Shown here piece after piece: positions 1 to 8,975 of a stretch of 64,000 nt of DNA. This stretch comes from Pseudobdellovibrio sp031428275. Its GTDB lineage: Bacteria; Bdellovibrionota; Bdellovibrionia; Bdellovibrionales; Bdellovibrionaceae. The stretch spans positions 62,001 through 126,000 of the forward strand of contig JANPPC010000007.1 of NCBI GenBank assembly GCA_031428275.1, given 5' to 3'. Under the pieces are notes generated by a model. That model did no database searches and had not been told where the DNA came from. It saw only the letters and a list, made by a program, of their open reading frames with translations. How positions within the stretch are numbered: position 1 is the first letter of the stretch; every line of letters begins with the position of its first letter. A program made the position numbers and the translations under genes.

Positions 1-884
1 CGGGCGGTTATCAGATTCGTACTAAAGTTGATAATATGAATTTTCTTAAAGGTACCGTGAAAACGCGTGCCTTTAAATTATCGGGTCCGGCGCTTGAAAC
101 TTTAGCCATTGTTGCCTACAAGCAGCCGGTGGTTAAGATCGAGATCGATCAAATTCGCGGCGTTGAATCGGGACACTTATTACGCGCTTTGATGGAAAAA
201 GGTCTCGTGAATTTTGAAGGTAAAGCTGAAAATTTACCGGGTAAGCCTATGCAGTATGGTACGACTCGTCGCTTTTTAGAAATTTTTGGATTACGCAATT
301 TAAAAGAACTTCCGACGCTTTCACAAATTGATGAGTTGCTGCCAGAAGGTATCGGTGAAGAAGAAGAAGTTAAGCCAACTTTATCGATGGTGACTGATTC
401 GATGGCCGAAGAAATTAAAGTCGACAGTTACTCGCAGGGCGAAGAAGAGCTGGGCTTGATCGAAGACCAACTGACTTCGATTTCGACGTCGTCTGAGTTT
501 TTTGAACAAGAAAAAATCCGTCAGAAAAATAAGCGTGACGAAGAAAAAGCGCAAAATATTCGTGAAGCCTTGGCAGTAGGTGAAGAAGTTCCAAAACGTG
601 ATCAAAATTGGTTAAAAAAACACGAAGAGGCTTTATTTCTGGCAGCGCAAGTCGCAGCCGGAGTGGTCGCAGTCTCAGCTGTATCTGAAACGACCGGCGA
701 GGGGACCGAAGAAGTTGCTGAACATCCGGCAGGCGCCTCTGCGGTTAACGCATCAGAGCCAATCGTTTCGGCTGACCAGTTAGATGAAGAGTCAGACGAA
801 TTCAGCGAAGCTTCACATATAGAAGACGAGATTCCGTTCTATGACGAAGAAGACGATGATTCATCTGAAGAAGGTTACGTTTAA
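1..884 (+). CDS. scpB: ScpB, chromosome segregation/condensin accessory protein (5' partial)
   Basis: ScpB is the winged-helix kleisin partner of SMC-ScpA and acts on the nucleoid in chromosome compaction. The reading frame is open from base 3, so the start lies before the window; the ATG at 36 is internal, because the residues before it (GGYQIRTK) are typical ScpB. The second winged helix is clear: ALETLAIVAYKQP, then IRGVESGHLLRALMEKGLV, then GKPMQYGTTRRFLEIFGL. After about residue 110 the protein continues for some 170 residues as a strongly acidic, low-complexity tail ending in an Asp/Glu-rich stretch, much longer than the usual ScpB C-terminus. scpA is expected just upstream but is out of view. 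Identity is secure; the tail's role is unknown. Confidence 0.93.
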   Translation, partial: GGYQIRTKVDNMNFLKGTVKTRAFKLSGPALETLAIVAYKQPVVKIEIDQIRGVESGHLLRALMEKGLVNFEGKAENLPGKPMQYGTTRRFLEIFGLRNLKELPTLSQIDELLPEGIGEEEEVKPTLSMVTDSMAEEIKVDSYSQGEEELGLIEDQLTSISTSSEFFEQEKIRQKNKRDEEKAQNIREALAVGEEVPKRDQNWLKKHEEALFLAAQVAAGVVAVSAVSETTGEGTEEVAEHPAGASAVNASEPIVSADQLDEESDEFSEASHIEDEIPFYDEEDDDSSEEGYV

Positions 885-904
885 AAGTTTAATCTAGACG
901 AATG

Positions 905-926
905 GGCGGTTTTTGATAGAACCGTC
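905..926 (+). terminator. probable terminator of scpB
   Basis: A 7-bp stem (GGCGGTT with AACCGTC, one G-T pair) and an 8-base loop lie 20 bases after the scpB stop, followed by a T-rich TTGATTT. Read by eye; folding energy not calculated. Confidence 0.5.
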
Positions 927-1002
927 TTGATTTGAGACACAAGCTGTTCTGCTTTATGTCTGTAGCACTCAACAAATACGTCTAAAAAGCCGATAAGTAA
1001 GT

Positions 1003-2445
1003 GTGCGAAACACGAATTCATTCGTTATTATTTTTCTAATTTTTCTTCTGACGTCTTGCGGAAAACCAATCGGGAGTTCACTTTTAGGTTCGACTTCCGG
1101 TGGTTGCGAAGCTTCAAGCTGCGCTGATAGTACGGTGGGTTCAACGGCTACGCCCGAAATAGCGGCCGATTCATCAACTATGACTTCATTTACTGATGCG
1201 ACTGATACGGTTGAAATCGTAGGAAGTTGTAAAGACGTCAATCGAAAGAATAATCGAATCATCGTAAAAGTTTATGCAGGCGAAAATACTTCAGCGACTC
1301 CGTATATCGATAACGATATTGCCGACGAGTGCCAGGCTACGGGCTCTGGCAACGTTCTTAAATCAGGATTTGAACCTGACGAATTTAAAATCACTCAAAA
1401 TATATTGATGTCGGTAGGTGGAGGTAATTACGTTTACCCCAATACGTTGGGCGCTGTGTTTACTTTGATTTCTGGACCCGGTGGGATTACGGCGGGGGGT
1501 GTGTATACTCCGACTGTGGCTGGCGTAGCTAAAATTCAAGCTGTTTACGGCAGCTATTATGCTTTTTCAACCATAACTATTCAGGCTGGTTCAGCTGCAC
1601 CGATTGTTAAAATCGATACAAACAAATGTTTTTTCGTTACGAGCGGAATTGGCTTAACCGAATATGATGGTTCGGTTCAGAAAATTTATCCGCAGTGCTT
1701 CAATGGTCGTTTCGGGTTTAGTTTTAAAATTGGTAAAGCGCAAAAATACAAAGCACGCATCAAGCTTCGCACCATCGACGGAACTCTATCTGATACCGCA
1801 TGGAATGACGTCACTATTTCACGCGTTTTATCTACACCCGTTTTAACCACGGTATCGCAAGATACATCCAATGTGCGTATGATTATTGAATCAACGCCGG
1901 CGCGATTTAATTTCGGTACCATTTATACTTTAGCACGGACTTACACTGATATTTATGCGACTTCTGCGGGACTGGTGCAGTTATATTTGAATCAGACCAC
2001 CAGCGAGATATTTGAAGGCTTTTCAGTATTTAAGTACTTTGATAATGGTTTAGTTGAAGGAGTTTCGTACAATTACACTCTGCAGTCGACCGATACGAAT
2101 TGGTCAACAACTTCGCCGGTTTCTTTAACTAGCGCCGTGGTAACTAAAGAAATGCCGCTAATAAAACTAAATACGACCGGTGCGGTGGGGACGACTTGTT
2201 TTTTTAATATTTCGCCTTCGACATCAAACACCTACGAATGGGCTTTTGCTGTCGGTAATCCCGCGTGGATCGGAACGACGCGGGCGGGTATTCCAACAGG
2301 TACTTCGTGCGTCACTTCAGGCGGAAATCCGATCTGTAATGCCAGCGGTTTAGCCGCGGCAACTGATTATTATTTTGCAGTTCGCGCCAGTAACAACGGC
2401 CAAGTGGGCAAGTGGTCTGATACCGTTCGTTGCCGCACTCAGTAG
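1003..2445 (+). CDS. large secreted lipoprotein of unknown function
   Basis: The family is not recognised. The start is a GTG; the first residues form a hydrophobic signal ending in the lipobox LLTSC (Cys19), so the mature protein should be a lipoprotein. The remainder is Ser/Thr/Gly-rich and beta-like, with several stretches resembling bacterial Ig-like and fibronectin type III modules (a GTGSGN turn near residue 110, AKIQAVYG near 180, and a final DYYFAVRASNNGQVGKWS block typical of an FnIII edge strand). It stands alone between scpB and the convergent nrdB. A surface or periplasmic adhesin-like role is only inference. Confidence 0.75.
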   Translation: MRNTNSFVIIFLIFLLTSCGKPIGSSLLGSTSGGCEASSCADSTVGSTATPEIAADSSTMTSFTDATDTVEIVGSCKDVNRKNNRIIVKVYAGENTSATPYIDNDIADECQATGSGNVLKSGFEPDEFKITQNILMSVGGGNYVYPNTLGAVFTLISGPGGITAGGVYTPTVAGVAKIQAVYGSYYAFSTITIQAGSAAPIVKIDTNKCFFVTSGIGLTEYDGSVQKIYPQCFNGRFGFSFKIGKAQKYKARIKLRTIDGTLSDTAWNDVTISRVLSTPVLTTVSQDTSNVRMIIESTPARFNFGTIYTLARTYTDIYATSAGLVQLYLNQTTSEIFEGFSVFKYFDNGLVEGVSYNYTLQSTDTNWSTTSPVSLTSAVVTKEMPLIKLNTTGAVGTTCFFNISPSTSNTYEWAFAVGNPAWIGTTRAGIPTGTSCVTSGGNPICNASGLAAATDYYFAVRASNNGQVGKWSDTVRCRTQ

Positions 2446-2484
2446 AAAATCTTAGATAACCTCAGTTGAAATGAACTATTTTAA

Positions 2485-3483
2485 TTAAAAACTTTCGTCG
2501 AAACTGACGCTACCCGAAATTCCGGTTTGGTAAGCTGTAACGCGTTTTTCAAAGAAATTTGCAAGCTCCTGCATGTCTTGTAATTCCATAAATGAAAACG
2601 GATTTTTAGTATTATATCTAGGGGCAATACTTAACGCTTCTAAGCGTTGATCGGTAATGTATTCTAAATACTGGCGCATATCGCCCAGTGATAAACCAGC
2701 AATTCCGTTTGAAACTAAATCTTCAGCGAAAGTCATTTCGCAGTCGATTGCGTCTTCCATCATTTGCACAACCATGTCTTGCATTTGTTCGTTGAAAAGC
2801 TCGGGCTCTTCTTTGCGAACAGTCTCAATCACTTGTGAAGCAAACGCGATGTGCATGCTTTCGTCTCTGAAAACCCAGTTTGTGCCAGACGCTAAGCCGG
2901 CTAACATTCCTTTTGATCTTAAAAAGTAAACATATGCAAAAGCCGCGAAGAAAAATAAACCTTCGATACAAGTTGCAAAACAAATTAAGTTCATTAAAAA
3001 CTTACGTCGTTCTTCGATCGTTTCTAAAGATTTTAGATCATTGATTGAATCCATCCATTTAAAACAGAAATCAGCTTTCTTTTTAATTGAAGGGATATTT
3101 TCAACCGCCGAAAATGCCAGTGCGCGATCATTCGGGTCGGGGATATAGGTATCAAGCAAGGTCAGGTAAAACTGTACGTGCAAAGCTTCTTCGTATAATT
3201 GTCGACTTAAGTACAAGCGTGCTTCCGGTGAATTGATATGCTTATACAAATTTAAAACTAAATTATTACCAACGATCGAATCGCCCGTCGCAAAAAAGGC
3301 CACCAGTCGGTTGATTAAATGTCTTTCTGATTCAGTCATCTTTGTATTCAAATCGACTAGATCCGTTGAAAAATCAATCTCATCAACGGTCCATGTGTTT
3401 TTAATTCCGTTTTTGTACATTTCGAAAAAAATCGGGTACTTCATAGGGCGCAGTGTTAGGTCAAATCCTGGATTTAAAATCAT
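2485..3483 (-). CDS. nrdB: ribonucleoside-diphosphate reductase, beta subunit (class I)
   Basis: This is the small subunit of class I ribonucleotide reductase, which houses the dinuclear metal centre and tyrosyl radical that drive NDP reduction in NrdA. All expected residues are visible: D68, E99, H102, E174, E208 and H211 as metal ligands, Y106 as radical tyrosine (same spacing as E. coli D84/E115/H118/Y122/E204/E238/H241) and W31 for radical transfer. The 332-residue length is normal for the shorter NrdB type. The C-terminus (GSVSFDESF) is the kind of tail that docks on NrdA. It lies 16 bp after nrdA with a strong AAGGAG site, so it is translated from the same transcript. Confidence 0.97.
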   Translation of the reverse strand: MILNPGFDLTLRPMKYPIFFEMYKNGIKNTWTVDEIDFSTDLVDLNTKMTESERHLINRLVAFFATGDSIVGNNLVLNLYKHINSPEARLYLSRQLYEEALHVQFYLTLLDTYIPDPNDRALAFSAVENIPSIKKKADFCFKWMDSINDLKSLETIEERRKFLMNLICFATCIEGLFFFAAFAYVYFLRSKGMLAGLASGTNWVFRDESMHIAFASQVIETVRKEEPELFNEQMQDMVVQMMEDAIDCEMTFAEDLVSNGIAGLSLGDMRQYLEYITDQRLEALSIAPRYNTKNPFSFMELQDMQELANFFEKRVTAYQTGISGSVSFDESF

Positions 3484-3499
3484 AATGTATACTCCTTAA

Positions 3500-5950
3500 T
3501 TATTGGCAAGCTTCGCAAGCTTCTGGGTTATCTAGGCTGCATGTGATTGCTTCTTCGTCGCTGTATTCTTTTTTTGCGTTCACCGGTGCGGCTGCCTTAG
3601 CTTGAACTTCGGTGACCGAAGATTTTTTATTAACCGTCGTCTTTGCAATGCTAGTCGCCGGGCGTGAACGAAGATAATAAGTTGTCTTAAGGCCTTGTTT
3701 CCAAGCGTACATGTACATCGAAGAAACTTTGCCAATCGTTGGCGCTTCCATAAATAGATTTAAAGACTGTGATTGATCAATAAAAGCACCGCGTGCGGCA
3801 CCCATATCAAGTAAAGCTTTCATCGGAACTTCCCAAACAGTTCGATATAAGGCCTTAATGTCGGCTGGAATGGTTGCAATTTCTTGAATTGAACCTTCAT
3901 GCATTTTAATTTCATTACGAGTGTCTTCATTCCAAAGACCTTTCGTTTTTAATGCATCAACTAAGTAGCGGTTGATCTGCATGAATTCACCCGACAAAGT
4001 TTCACGTTTAAATAAATTTGAAATTTGTGGTTCAGTCGCTTCGTAAGCTCCGACGATTGAAGCAATTGTTGCGGTCGGTGCGATCGCAATCATTAAAGAA
4101 TTACGTAAACCGATCTTCATCATACGTTCGCGAAGTGCATTCCAACGTTTTTCATCTGTCGGCTTGATCGGCGTGCCGGCTGAGTTCCAAAGATCAAACT
4201 GAAATTGTCCTTTGGCTGCGCGCGTTTCTGCGAAGCTTTCGTGCGGGCCGTGCTTTTCAGCTAAATCGATACTGGTCACTAAAGCATTGTAGTAAATTTC
4301 TTCTTGAATACGCGTCGATAAAGCCTGCGCTTCAGCTGAATCAAACGGAAGTTTCAGTTGAAAAAATGCATCCTGAAGGCCCATTAAGCCCAGACCGACA
4401 GGTCTCCAGCGACTATTTGAACTAGCGGCGGTATCAATCGGGTAGAAGTTAATATCAACGACGCGATCTAAAAACTTTACGGCCGTACGAACGGTGCGCG
4501 CTAATTTCTCAAAATCAAATTGTCCGTCGATGATATGGCGACCTAAATTGACTGAACCTAAGTTACAAACCGCGGTCTCATCTTTTGAAGTCACTTCTAA
4601 GATTTCGGTGCAAAGATTTGATAAGTGAATTGTGTTTTGCGGCTGACCTGTTTGATTAGATTTTACATTCGAAGCATCTTTAAACGTCATCCATCCATTA
4701 CCCGTTTGCGCCAAAGTCTTCATCATACGTGAGTATAAATCACGAGCCTTTGTTTGCTTGTGGTAAAGTTTAGCTTCTTCAGCGGCTATGTAAGCGGTTT
4801 CAAACTCTTCACCGAAAATATCAACAAAGTGCGGAACGCGACTTGGGTCAAATAGTGACCACATCGCATCGGCTTCGACTCGCTTCATGAACAAGTCTGG
4901 AACCCAGTTAGCTAAGTTAATATTATGAGTACGCTTAGCTTCGTCACCTGTATTATCGCGAAGCTCAAGAAACTCTTCGATATCGGCGTGCCAAGTTTCT
5001 AGATACACGCAGGCTGCGCCTTTACGTTTACCGCCTTGGTTCACAGCTGAAACAGAAGAATCTAAAGTTTTTAACCAAGGAATAATACCATTAGAATGCC
5101 CATTGGTTCCTTTAATTAAAGAACCTCGCGATCGAACACGCGAATAAGCTAAGCCAATCCCGCCGGCAAACTTAGATAGTAAAGCAATGTCGGTGTATTT
5201 ATCATAAATCGCTTTTAGATCATCTTGCGGAGAATCTAGTAAGTAACACGAGCTCATTTGCGGACGCAAAGTGCCCGAGTTAAATAAAGTCGGCGTCGAT
5301 GGCATGTAGTCGTGTGAAGACGTGATTTTATATAACTCGATCGCTTCTTGTGGGCTTTGTGCTAACCCGCAAGCGACGCGCATAAAAAAGTATTGCGGAG
5401 TTTCGAAAACCTGACGAGAAGTTGGGTTCTTCAAAAGATAACGATCGTAAACTGTACGTAAACCAAAATATTCAAAACGATCTGTTTTATAATGTTCGAT
5501 CGACGCACAAAGTTCTGTTTTATGAGCCATCACGAAATCGTAAACATTTTTTGCTAATAAACCGTTACTGAAGCCCGCTTGAATTGAATCAGCAAAAGAC
5601 CCAATTTTTTGTGATTTCACCTCTTCATCGATATAAGTCGATAAAAGACGAGCCGCTAGGCGCGAGTATTCAGGGTCTTCACCAATTAATAACGAAGCGG
5701 TTTGTATACATAAGTTATCTAATTCTTTAGTTGAAGCGCCGTCGTACAGGCCACTGATAGCCTTAGTCGCTACGCGAAGCGGATCCACGGCCTGTAAGCC
5801 CTGTGAAAGACGGTTGACGCGCTCGACGATTTTAGTGACATCGACGGGCTCTAGGGAACCGTCACGTTTTTTGACGTGCATAATATGCGGAGAAGTGTTG
5901 GCTGCTGAAGTTCTTGAAGATGTCGGTGTTGATCCAAAGTTGTTTTCCAT
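3500..5950 (-). CDS. nrdA: ribonucleoside-diphosphate reductase, alpha subunit (class I)
   Basis: NrdA is the catalytic subunit that reduces ribonucleoside diphosphates to deoxyribonucleotides. An N-terminal ATP-cone (HVKKRDGSLEPVDVTKIVERV) indicates allosteric activity control. The barrel carries MSSCYLLD, NLCTEI and AVCNLGSVNL (redox and thiyl cysteines), the radical-transfer tyrosines in TTYYLRSRP, and a C-terminal CEACQ that re-reduces the active site. An in-frame ATG exists at 6010, but the ATG at 5950 is preferred because AAAGGGA precedes it and the extra 20 residues have no family character. It is first in an operon with nrdB, behind a 468-bp leader with a NrdR-like palindrome. Confidence 0.97.
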   Translation of the reverse strand: MENNFGSTPTSSRTSAANTSPHIMHVKKRDGSLEPVDVTKIVERVNRLSQGLQAVDPLRVATKAISGLYDGASTKELDNLCIQTASLLIGEDPEYSRLAARLLSTYIDEEVKSQKIGSFADSIQAGFSNGLLAKNVYDFVMAHKTELCASIEHYKTDRFEYFGLRTVYDRYLLKNPTSRQVFETPQYFFMRVACGLAQSPQEAIELYKITSSHDYMPSTPTLFNSGTLRPQMSSCYLLDSPQDDLKAIYDKYTDIALLSKFAGGIGLAYSRVRSRGSLIKGTNGHSNGIIPWLKTLDSSVSAVNQGGKRKGAACVYLETWHADIEEFLELRDNTGDEAKRTHNINLANWVPDLFMKRVEADAMWSLFDPSRVPHFVDIFGEEFETAYIAAEEAKLYHKQTKARDLYSRMMKTLAQTGNGWMTFKDASNVKSNQTGQPQNTIHLSNLCTEILEVTSKDETAVCNLGSVNLGRHIIDGQFDFEKLARTVRTAVKFLDRVVDINFYPIDTAASSNSRWRPVGLGLMGLQDAFFQLKLPFDSAEAQALSTRIQEEIYYNALVTSIDLAEKHGPHESFAETRAAKGQFQFDLWNSAGTPIKPTDEKRWNALRERMMKIGLRNSLMIAIAPTATIASIVGAYEATEPQISNLFKRETLSGEFMQINRYLVDALKTKGLWNEDTRNEIKMHEGSIQEIATIPADIKALYRTVWEVPMKALLDMGAARGAFIDQSQSLNLFMEAPTIGKVSSMYMYAWKQGLKTTYYLRSRPATSIAKTTVNKKSSVTEVQAKAAAPVNAKKEYSDEEAITCSLDNPEACEACQ

Positions 5951-6418
5951 AAGTCCCTTTATTTTTATGTGGTCTCTACTTCCGTGCCGCATAGGCAATA
6001 GGATCCACAAAGCTCCCCCTCAGAAGCTGTCGTTGGCTAGCAAAGTCTAGGTCTAGTTATCTGTTTATCAAGAAAAATAAGTTGACCGTCCTGGTCTTCG
6101 CTTATTGAAGGTCGTTTTAAGTCGTACATGGCACCAGACACTAGATCTAGTGGTGTATTCCTTAAACCTTATCAATAAGGAGTGCTTTTCTTGAATTCAG
6201 TTTTTATTAATTTATATAAACTTGCAAAGAAAAAAATAAAAATAGTCGATGGTGCTGGTCTTTTTAGCAAACGCTGTGCAGAAAAATGAAATGAGCTAGC
6301 TGAAGGTCTAGGCTACTTCTCTCCTCGAGGATTGTAGCGAATCTCTAGGTTTTGACAGATACAATTTCACTTTTTTTTCGTAGCACGTTGCAAAAACGTC
6401 TAATTCTTAAATGTTCTG
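5951..6418 (-). promoter_or_regulatory. nrdAB upstream region without a gene
   Basis: This 468-bp gap lies between nrdA and the gene behind it. It holds a NrdR-box-like palindrome (6138-6153), a weaker related CTAGGTCTAG at 6047-6056 that is 94 bp away, a second palindrome CCTTAT-CA-ATAAGG at 6167-6180, and an AT-rich tract at about 6195-6245. No convincing open frame was found. The sigma-70 hexamers could not be assigned with confidence. Confidence 0.6.
6138..6153. promoter_or_regulatory. NrdR-box-like operator of nrdAB
   Basis: ACACTAGATCTAGTGG matches the published NrdR-box pattern aCaCwAtATaTwGtGt at 13 of 16 positions, and its core CACTAGATCTAGTG is a perfect palindrome. NrdR is the zinc-finger/ATP-cone repressor of ribonucleotide reductase genes. 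No second box at the usual spacing of about 31 bp was seen, and nrdR itself is not in the window. Confidence 0.65.
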
Positions 6419-7429
6419 TTAAATGCTGTCGGTTCGTTCAACACGTAAACTCATCTGTTTAAATAGACGGCTATCTTCTTCGTTTTGCGCCGTTAATTCA
6501 CAACCTTGATAGACTTTATGAAGGCGTAAATGGTCGATAATCTCTTGGTGCGGTTTCATTTTATCGGCTGTCCAGGCGGGAGCGACCAATTCATCCCAGC
6601 GAGAGGCATAGGCCGCTAGGCGATGAATCGCAATGCGTGGGTGTAGATGCGCTAAGAAAAGTTGAACCTTTCGAGTGTAATCAGCCTGCGTGATCGGGCT
6701 GTAGGTGCCGGCGTGATACCACTTTTCAAGTTCGGTATTTTTTAAAACGTGCATATTGTGAAGTTTCACATTTGTAATCGGCAAATCATTACAGATCTTG
6801 GCCGACTGAATAATTTCGTCTTCTGTTTCGTTCGGTGAACCAAAAATAAGATGAATACCTAAGTCAACACTGGTGCGCTCGCTGATCTTGTGAATGGCTT
6901 TGACCGAGTCTTCTACAGAATGCCCTCGCTGCATAAATTCTAAATGCGGATTAAAAAAACTTTGTACACCCAGCTCGACAGATACAAAGGTTTTTTGACA
7001 GTACTCTTGCCATAACTGTAGCACCGATTCAGATAAACAATCGGGTCTTGTTCCTAAGACGAAACCAGCCACAAAAGGGTATTTCAAAGCCAATTCGAAA
7101 TTCGCGCGGAGAACCGGTATTTTAGTAAAAGTATTGGTGTAGGCCTGAAAATAAACTAAAAATTTTTGCGAATTATATTTTTTTGAAATCAAGGCGTGGT
7201 ATTTTTCGATCTGCGCATCGAGCGACAATTCAAAAGACTCTGCGCGTGCGGCCGATCCCCAGACATCGCAGAAACTACAGGTCTTCATGCCCTTTAAGCC
7301 CATGCGGTTCGGACAGTCGTCGACCACGCTGACCGGAATTTTATATACTTTTTCGTTAAAAATTCGCTTAAAATGTTCTGAGATCGAATGATAGGGAAGA
7401 CCTGGCCAACCTTTTTCCATTACGAACAT
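6419..7429 (-). CDS. YhcC-type radical SAM protein (TIGR01212 family)
   Basis: A radical S-adenosylmethionine protein of the YhcC/TIGR01212 group, whose reaction is not established. The [4Fe-4S]-binding cysteines are in CPNRMGLKGMKTCSFC (residues about 39-54). Family blocks follow: QAYTNTF, GTRPDCL, SVELGVQS and HLIFGSPNETEDEI. Length (336) is normal. Two starts are possible, ATG at 7429 or at 7420; neither has a strong Shine-Dalgarno site. It is divergent from the methyltransferase gene, whose ribosome site overlaps this gene's 5' leader, so the two are very tightly packed. Cytoplasmic. Confidence 0.88.
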   Translation of the reverse strand: MFVMEKGWPGLPYHSISEHFKRIFNEKVYKIPVSVVDDCPNRMGLKGMKTCSFCDVWGSAARAESFELSLDAQIEKYHALISKKYNSQKFLVYFQAYTNTFTKIPVLRANFELALKYPFVAGFVLGTRPDCLSESVLQLWQEYCQKTFVSVELGVQSFFNPHLEFMQRGHSVEDSVKAIHKISERTSVDLGIHLIFGSPNETEDEIIQSAKICNDLPITNVKLHNMHVLKNTELEKWYHAGTYSPITQADYTRKVQLFLAHLHPRIAIHRLAAYASRWDELVAPAWTADKMKPHQEIIDHLRLHKVYQGCELTAQNEEDSRLFKQMSLRVERTDSI

Positions 7430-7450
7430 ATACCTGAAGGAATTGAACTT

Positions 7451-8233
7451 GTGAATCAGCCGTTTGCAGATATTGGATTTTTTTTAGAAGTCACAAATGA
7501 CGGCAGCCCCACGCTTCGTCTAGGGCAGAAGATCGTAGACGGTGAAAGTATGCACCATTCCGGGGGAGCCGCCACCGAGACCAACTACATTTATAAATCG
7601 ATTATTCGTAAAGCATTAGCTCGGTTCACTGATTCAACTGATTCAGGTTCAACTTTGCAAGAGCTAAAGACCGCGGTGATTGGTTTAGGCTTAGGCTACA
7701 TCGAGATTTCGTGGGCCCAGGCATTGATCGAAAACAAGTTAAAGCCATCGGTACGCTTAAGCATCGACTCTTTTGAAATTGTACCAGGTTTACGAGATCG
7801 TTATTCAAGCTGGGTCGATGGCGACGATAAGGTGAAGCTTTACGAAGAGATCGCGCACAAGCTTGATCCACAAATTGAAAGTAAAGAGGTTCGTAAAACT
7901 CTGCAACATGCGTATCGAAATCAAAGTTTTCTTTACGATGATGTATTAAAGGCGCCCACTGAGCGTAAATTTAACGTGATTTGCCACGATGCTTTCAGTC
8001 AGAAGACCAATAGCTCTCTTTGGCAGCCTGAATTTTTAAATCATTTTTTAGTTAGTCACGCAGAGCAGGACTGCGTACTCACTACGTATGCCTGCACGGG
8101 TGTGCTTAAAAAGGTCTTAGCTGACAACGGATTTCATTTTATTAAGCGACCCGGCTTTCACTGTAAGCGCGATTCAACAATTGCGCTACGTGGAATATTT
8201 ATGAGCGATCTAGAGGTCTTCCAAACTTTTTAA
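7451..8233 (+). CDS. MnmC-like SAM-dependent methyltransferase (stand-alone)
   Basis: The protein resembles the methyltransferase half of MnmC (DUF752), which converts nm5U to mnm5U at the tRNA wobble base. Matching blocks are LEVTNDGSPTLRLG and MHHSGGAATETNYIY near the N-terminus, TAVIGLGLGYIE (SAM-binding glycine loop), and CHDAFSQKTNSSLWQPEFL, TTYACTGVLKKVL and KRPGFHCKRDS at the C-terminus. The oxidase half of MnmC is missing. A GTG start at 7451 is chosen because GAAGGA sits 9 bases before it; an ATG at 7388 would overlap the divergent radical SAM gene. The 3' end overlaps the convergent PilZ gene by 35 bp. The substrate is inferred. Confidence 0.75.
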   Translation: MNQPFADIGFFLEVTNDGSPTLRLGQKIVDGESMHHSGGAATETNYIYKSIIRKALARFTDSTDSGSTLQELKTAVIGLGLGYIEISWAQALIENKLKPSVRLSIDSFEIVPGLRDRYSSWVDGDDKVKLYEEIAHKLDPQIESKEVRKTLQHAYRNQSFLYDDVLKAPTERKFNVICHDAFSQKTNSSLWQPEFLNHFLVSHAEQDCVLTTYACTGVLKKVLADNGFHFIKRPGFHCKRDSTIALRGIFMSDLEVFQTF

Positions 8234-8975
8234 CGTATTCGATGATGGCTGATTTAGCCTCGTCCGTGATTTGTGTAAACTTCAGCCCGATGTAACCATC
8301 TAGCCCTGAATAAATCACCTCAGCTTTGATACTAATTGGTTGAAAGAAATGCGGGCTAGTAACCTGACCTTCAATCCAATCACCAATTTTTAATTCAAAA
8401 TTATCTGTAAACCCAATGCCGCCTTCGCTTATAGTAATCACGCGCGCATTCGCCTGTGGGTTTTTATTTGATACCCCGCCAAATTGCGCTAGAATGGGAA
8501 CACGCTGATGAGTACGACGAGTTAAACCTAAACGCTCAACTAGATCCGGAAAAGCGTAAACTTCCTTCCATTCTTTACTTTTTGGATCTTGAATCGAAAC
8601 TGTAGCTACATCGGGCTGTTTTGAAATCAACGTCAGTAACTCGGCTTTCGTCATCAATGGTTGGTCAATAAAATTCACTTGTACGCGGTAGAATGAACCT
8701 TCACTGATCGTTTGAGCTAAAGTTTTCTCGCTGGCATCGCTCGCGTAAACCAAAGATGAGGCTTGCGCCTGATGAGTTAAAGTAACATCTTCGTTCGGTT
8801 GCCACTTTGATGCCTTCATCCACTCGGTTAAGCCGCGCTTCCACAAAAGAGTTTTTTCTAAATTGGAGTCACCAATCACTTGTAAAGCTAACTGCAGTTT
8901 GGCCGAGCTAAGTGGGCCGTCAACGCGACCCTGAAATTGAATGAACCAGATGAGTTCAGACTTTGCCTGATCCAT
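8199..8975 (-). CDS. GYF_2-PilZ domain protein, probable c-di-GMP receptor
   Basis: An N-terminal GYF_2 (DUF4339-like) domain, with WFIQFQGRVDGPLS and LLWKRGLTEWMKA in the first 55 residues, is joined through a middle segment to a C-terminal PilZ domain (about 150-250). PilZ contacts for cyclic di-GMP are present: RTHQR (RxxxR) and ISEGGIGF in place of the usual D/NxSxxG. The protein has no signal peptide or membrane segment, so it is probably a cytoplasmic effector of c-di-GMP signalling, a regulator important for lifestyle switching in bdellovibrios. Its start codon overlaps the stop of the patatin gene by one base (TAATG), indicating translational coupling. Confidence 0.85.
   Translation of the reverse strand: MDQAKSELIWFIQFQGRVDGPLSSAKLQLALQVIGDSNLEKTLLWKRGLTEWMKASKWQPNEDVTLTHQAQASSLVYASDASEKTLAQTISEGSFYRVQVNFIDQPLMTKAELLTLISKQPDVATVSIQDPKSKEWKEVYAFPDLVERLGLTRRTHQRVPILAQFGGVSNKNPQANARVITISEGGIGFTDNFELKIGDWIEGQVTSPHFFQPISIKAEVIYSGLDGYIGLKFTQITDEAKSAIIEYVKKFGRPLDRS

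Noticed and set aside
381..605. Antisense frame over scpB
   Set aside because: Highly basic, hydrophobic translation opposite a conserved gene with no ribosome site; a shadow of the real frame.
6047..6056. Second NrdR box
   Set aside because: CTAGGTCTAG keeps only the core; the wider 16-bp match is about 9 of 16, so it is noted but not called.
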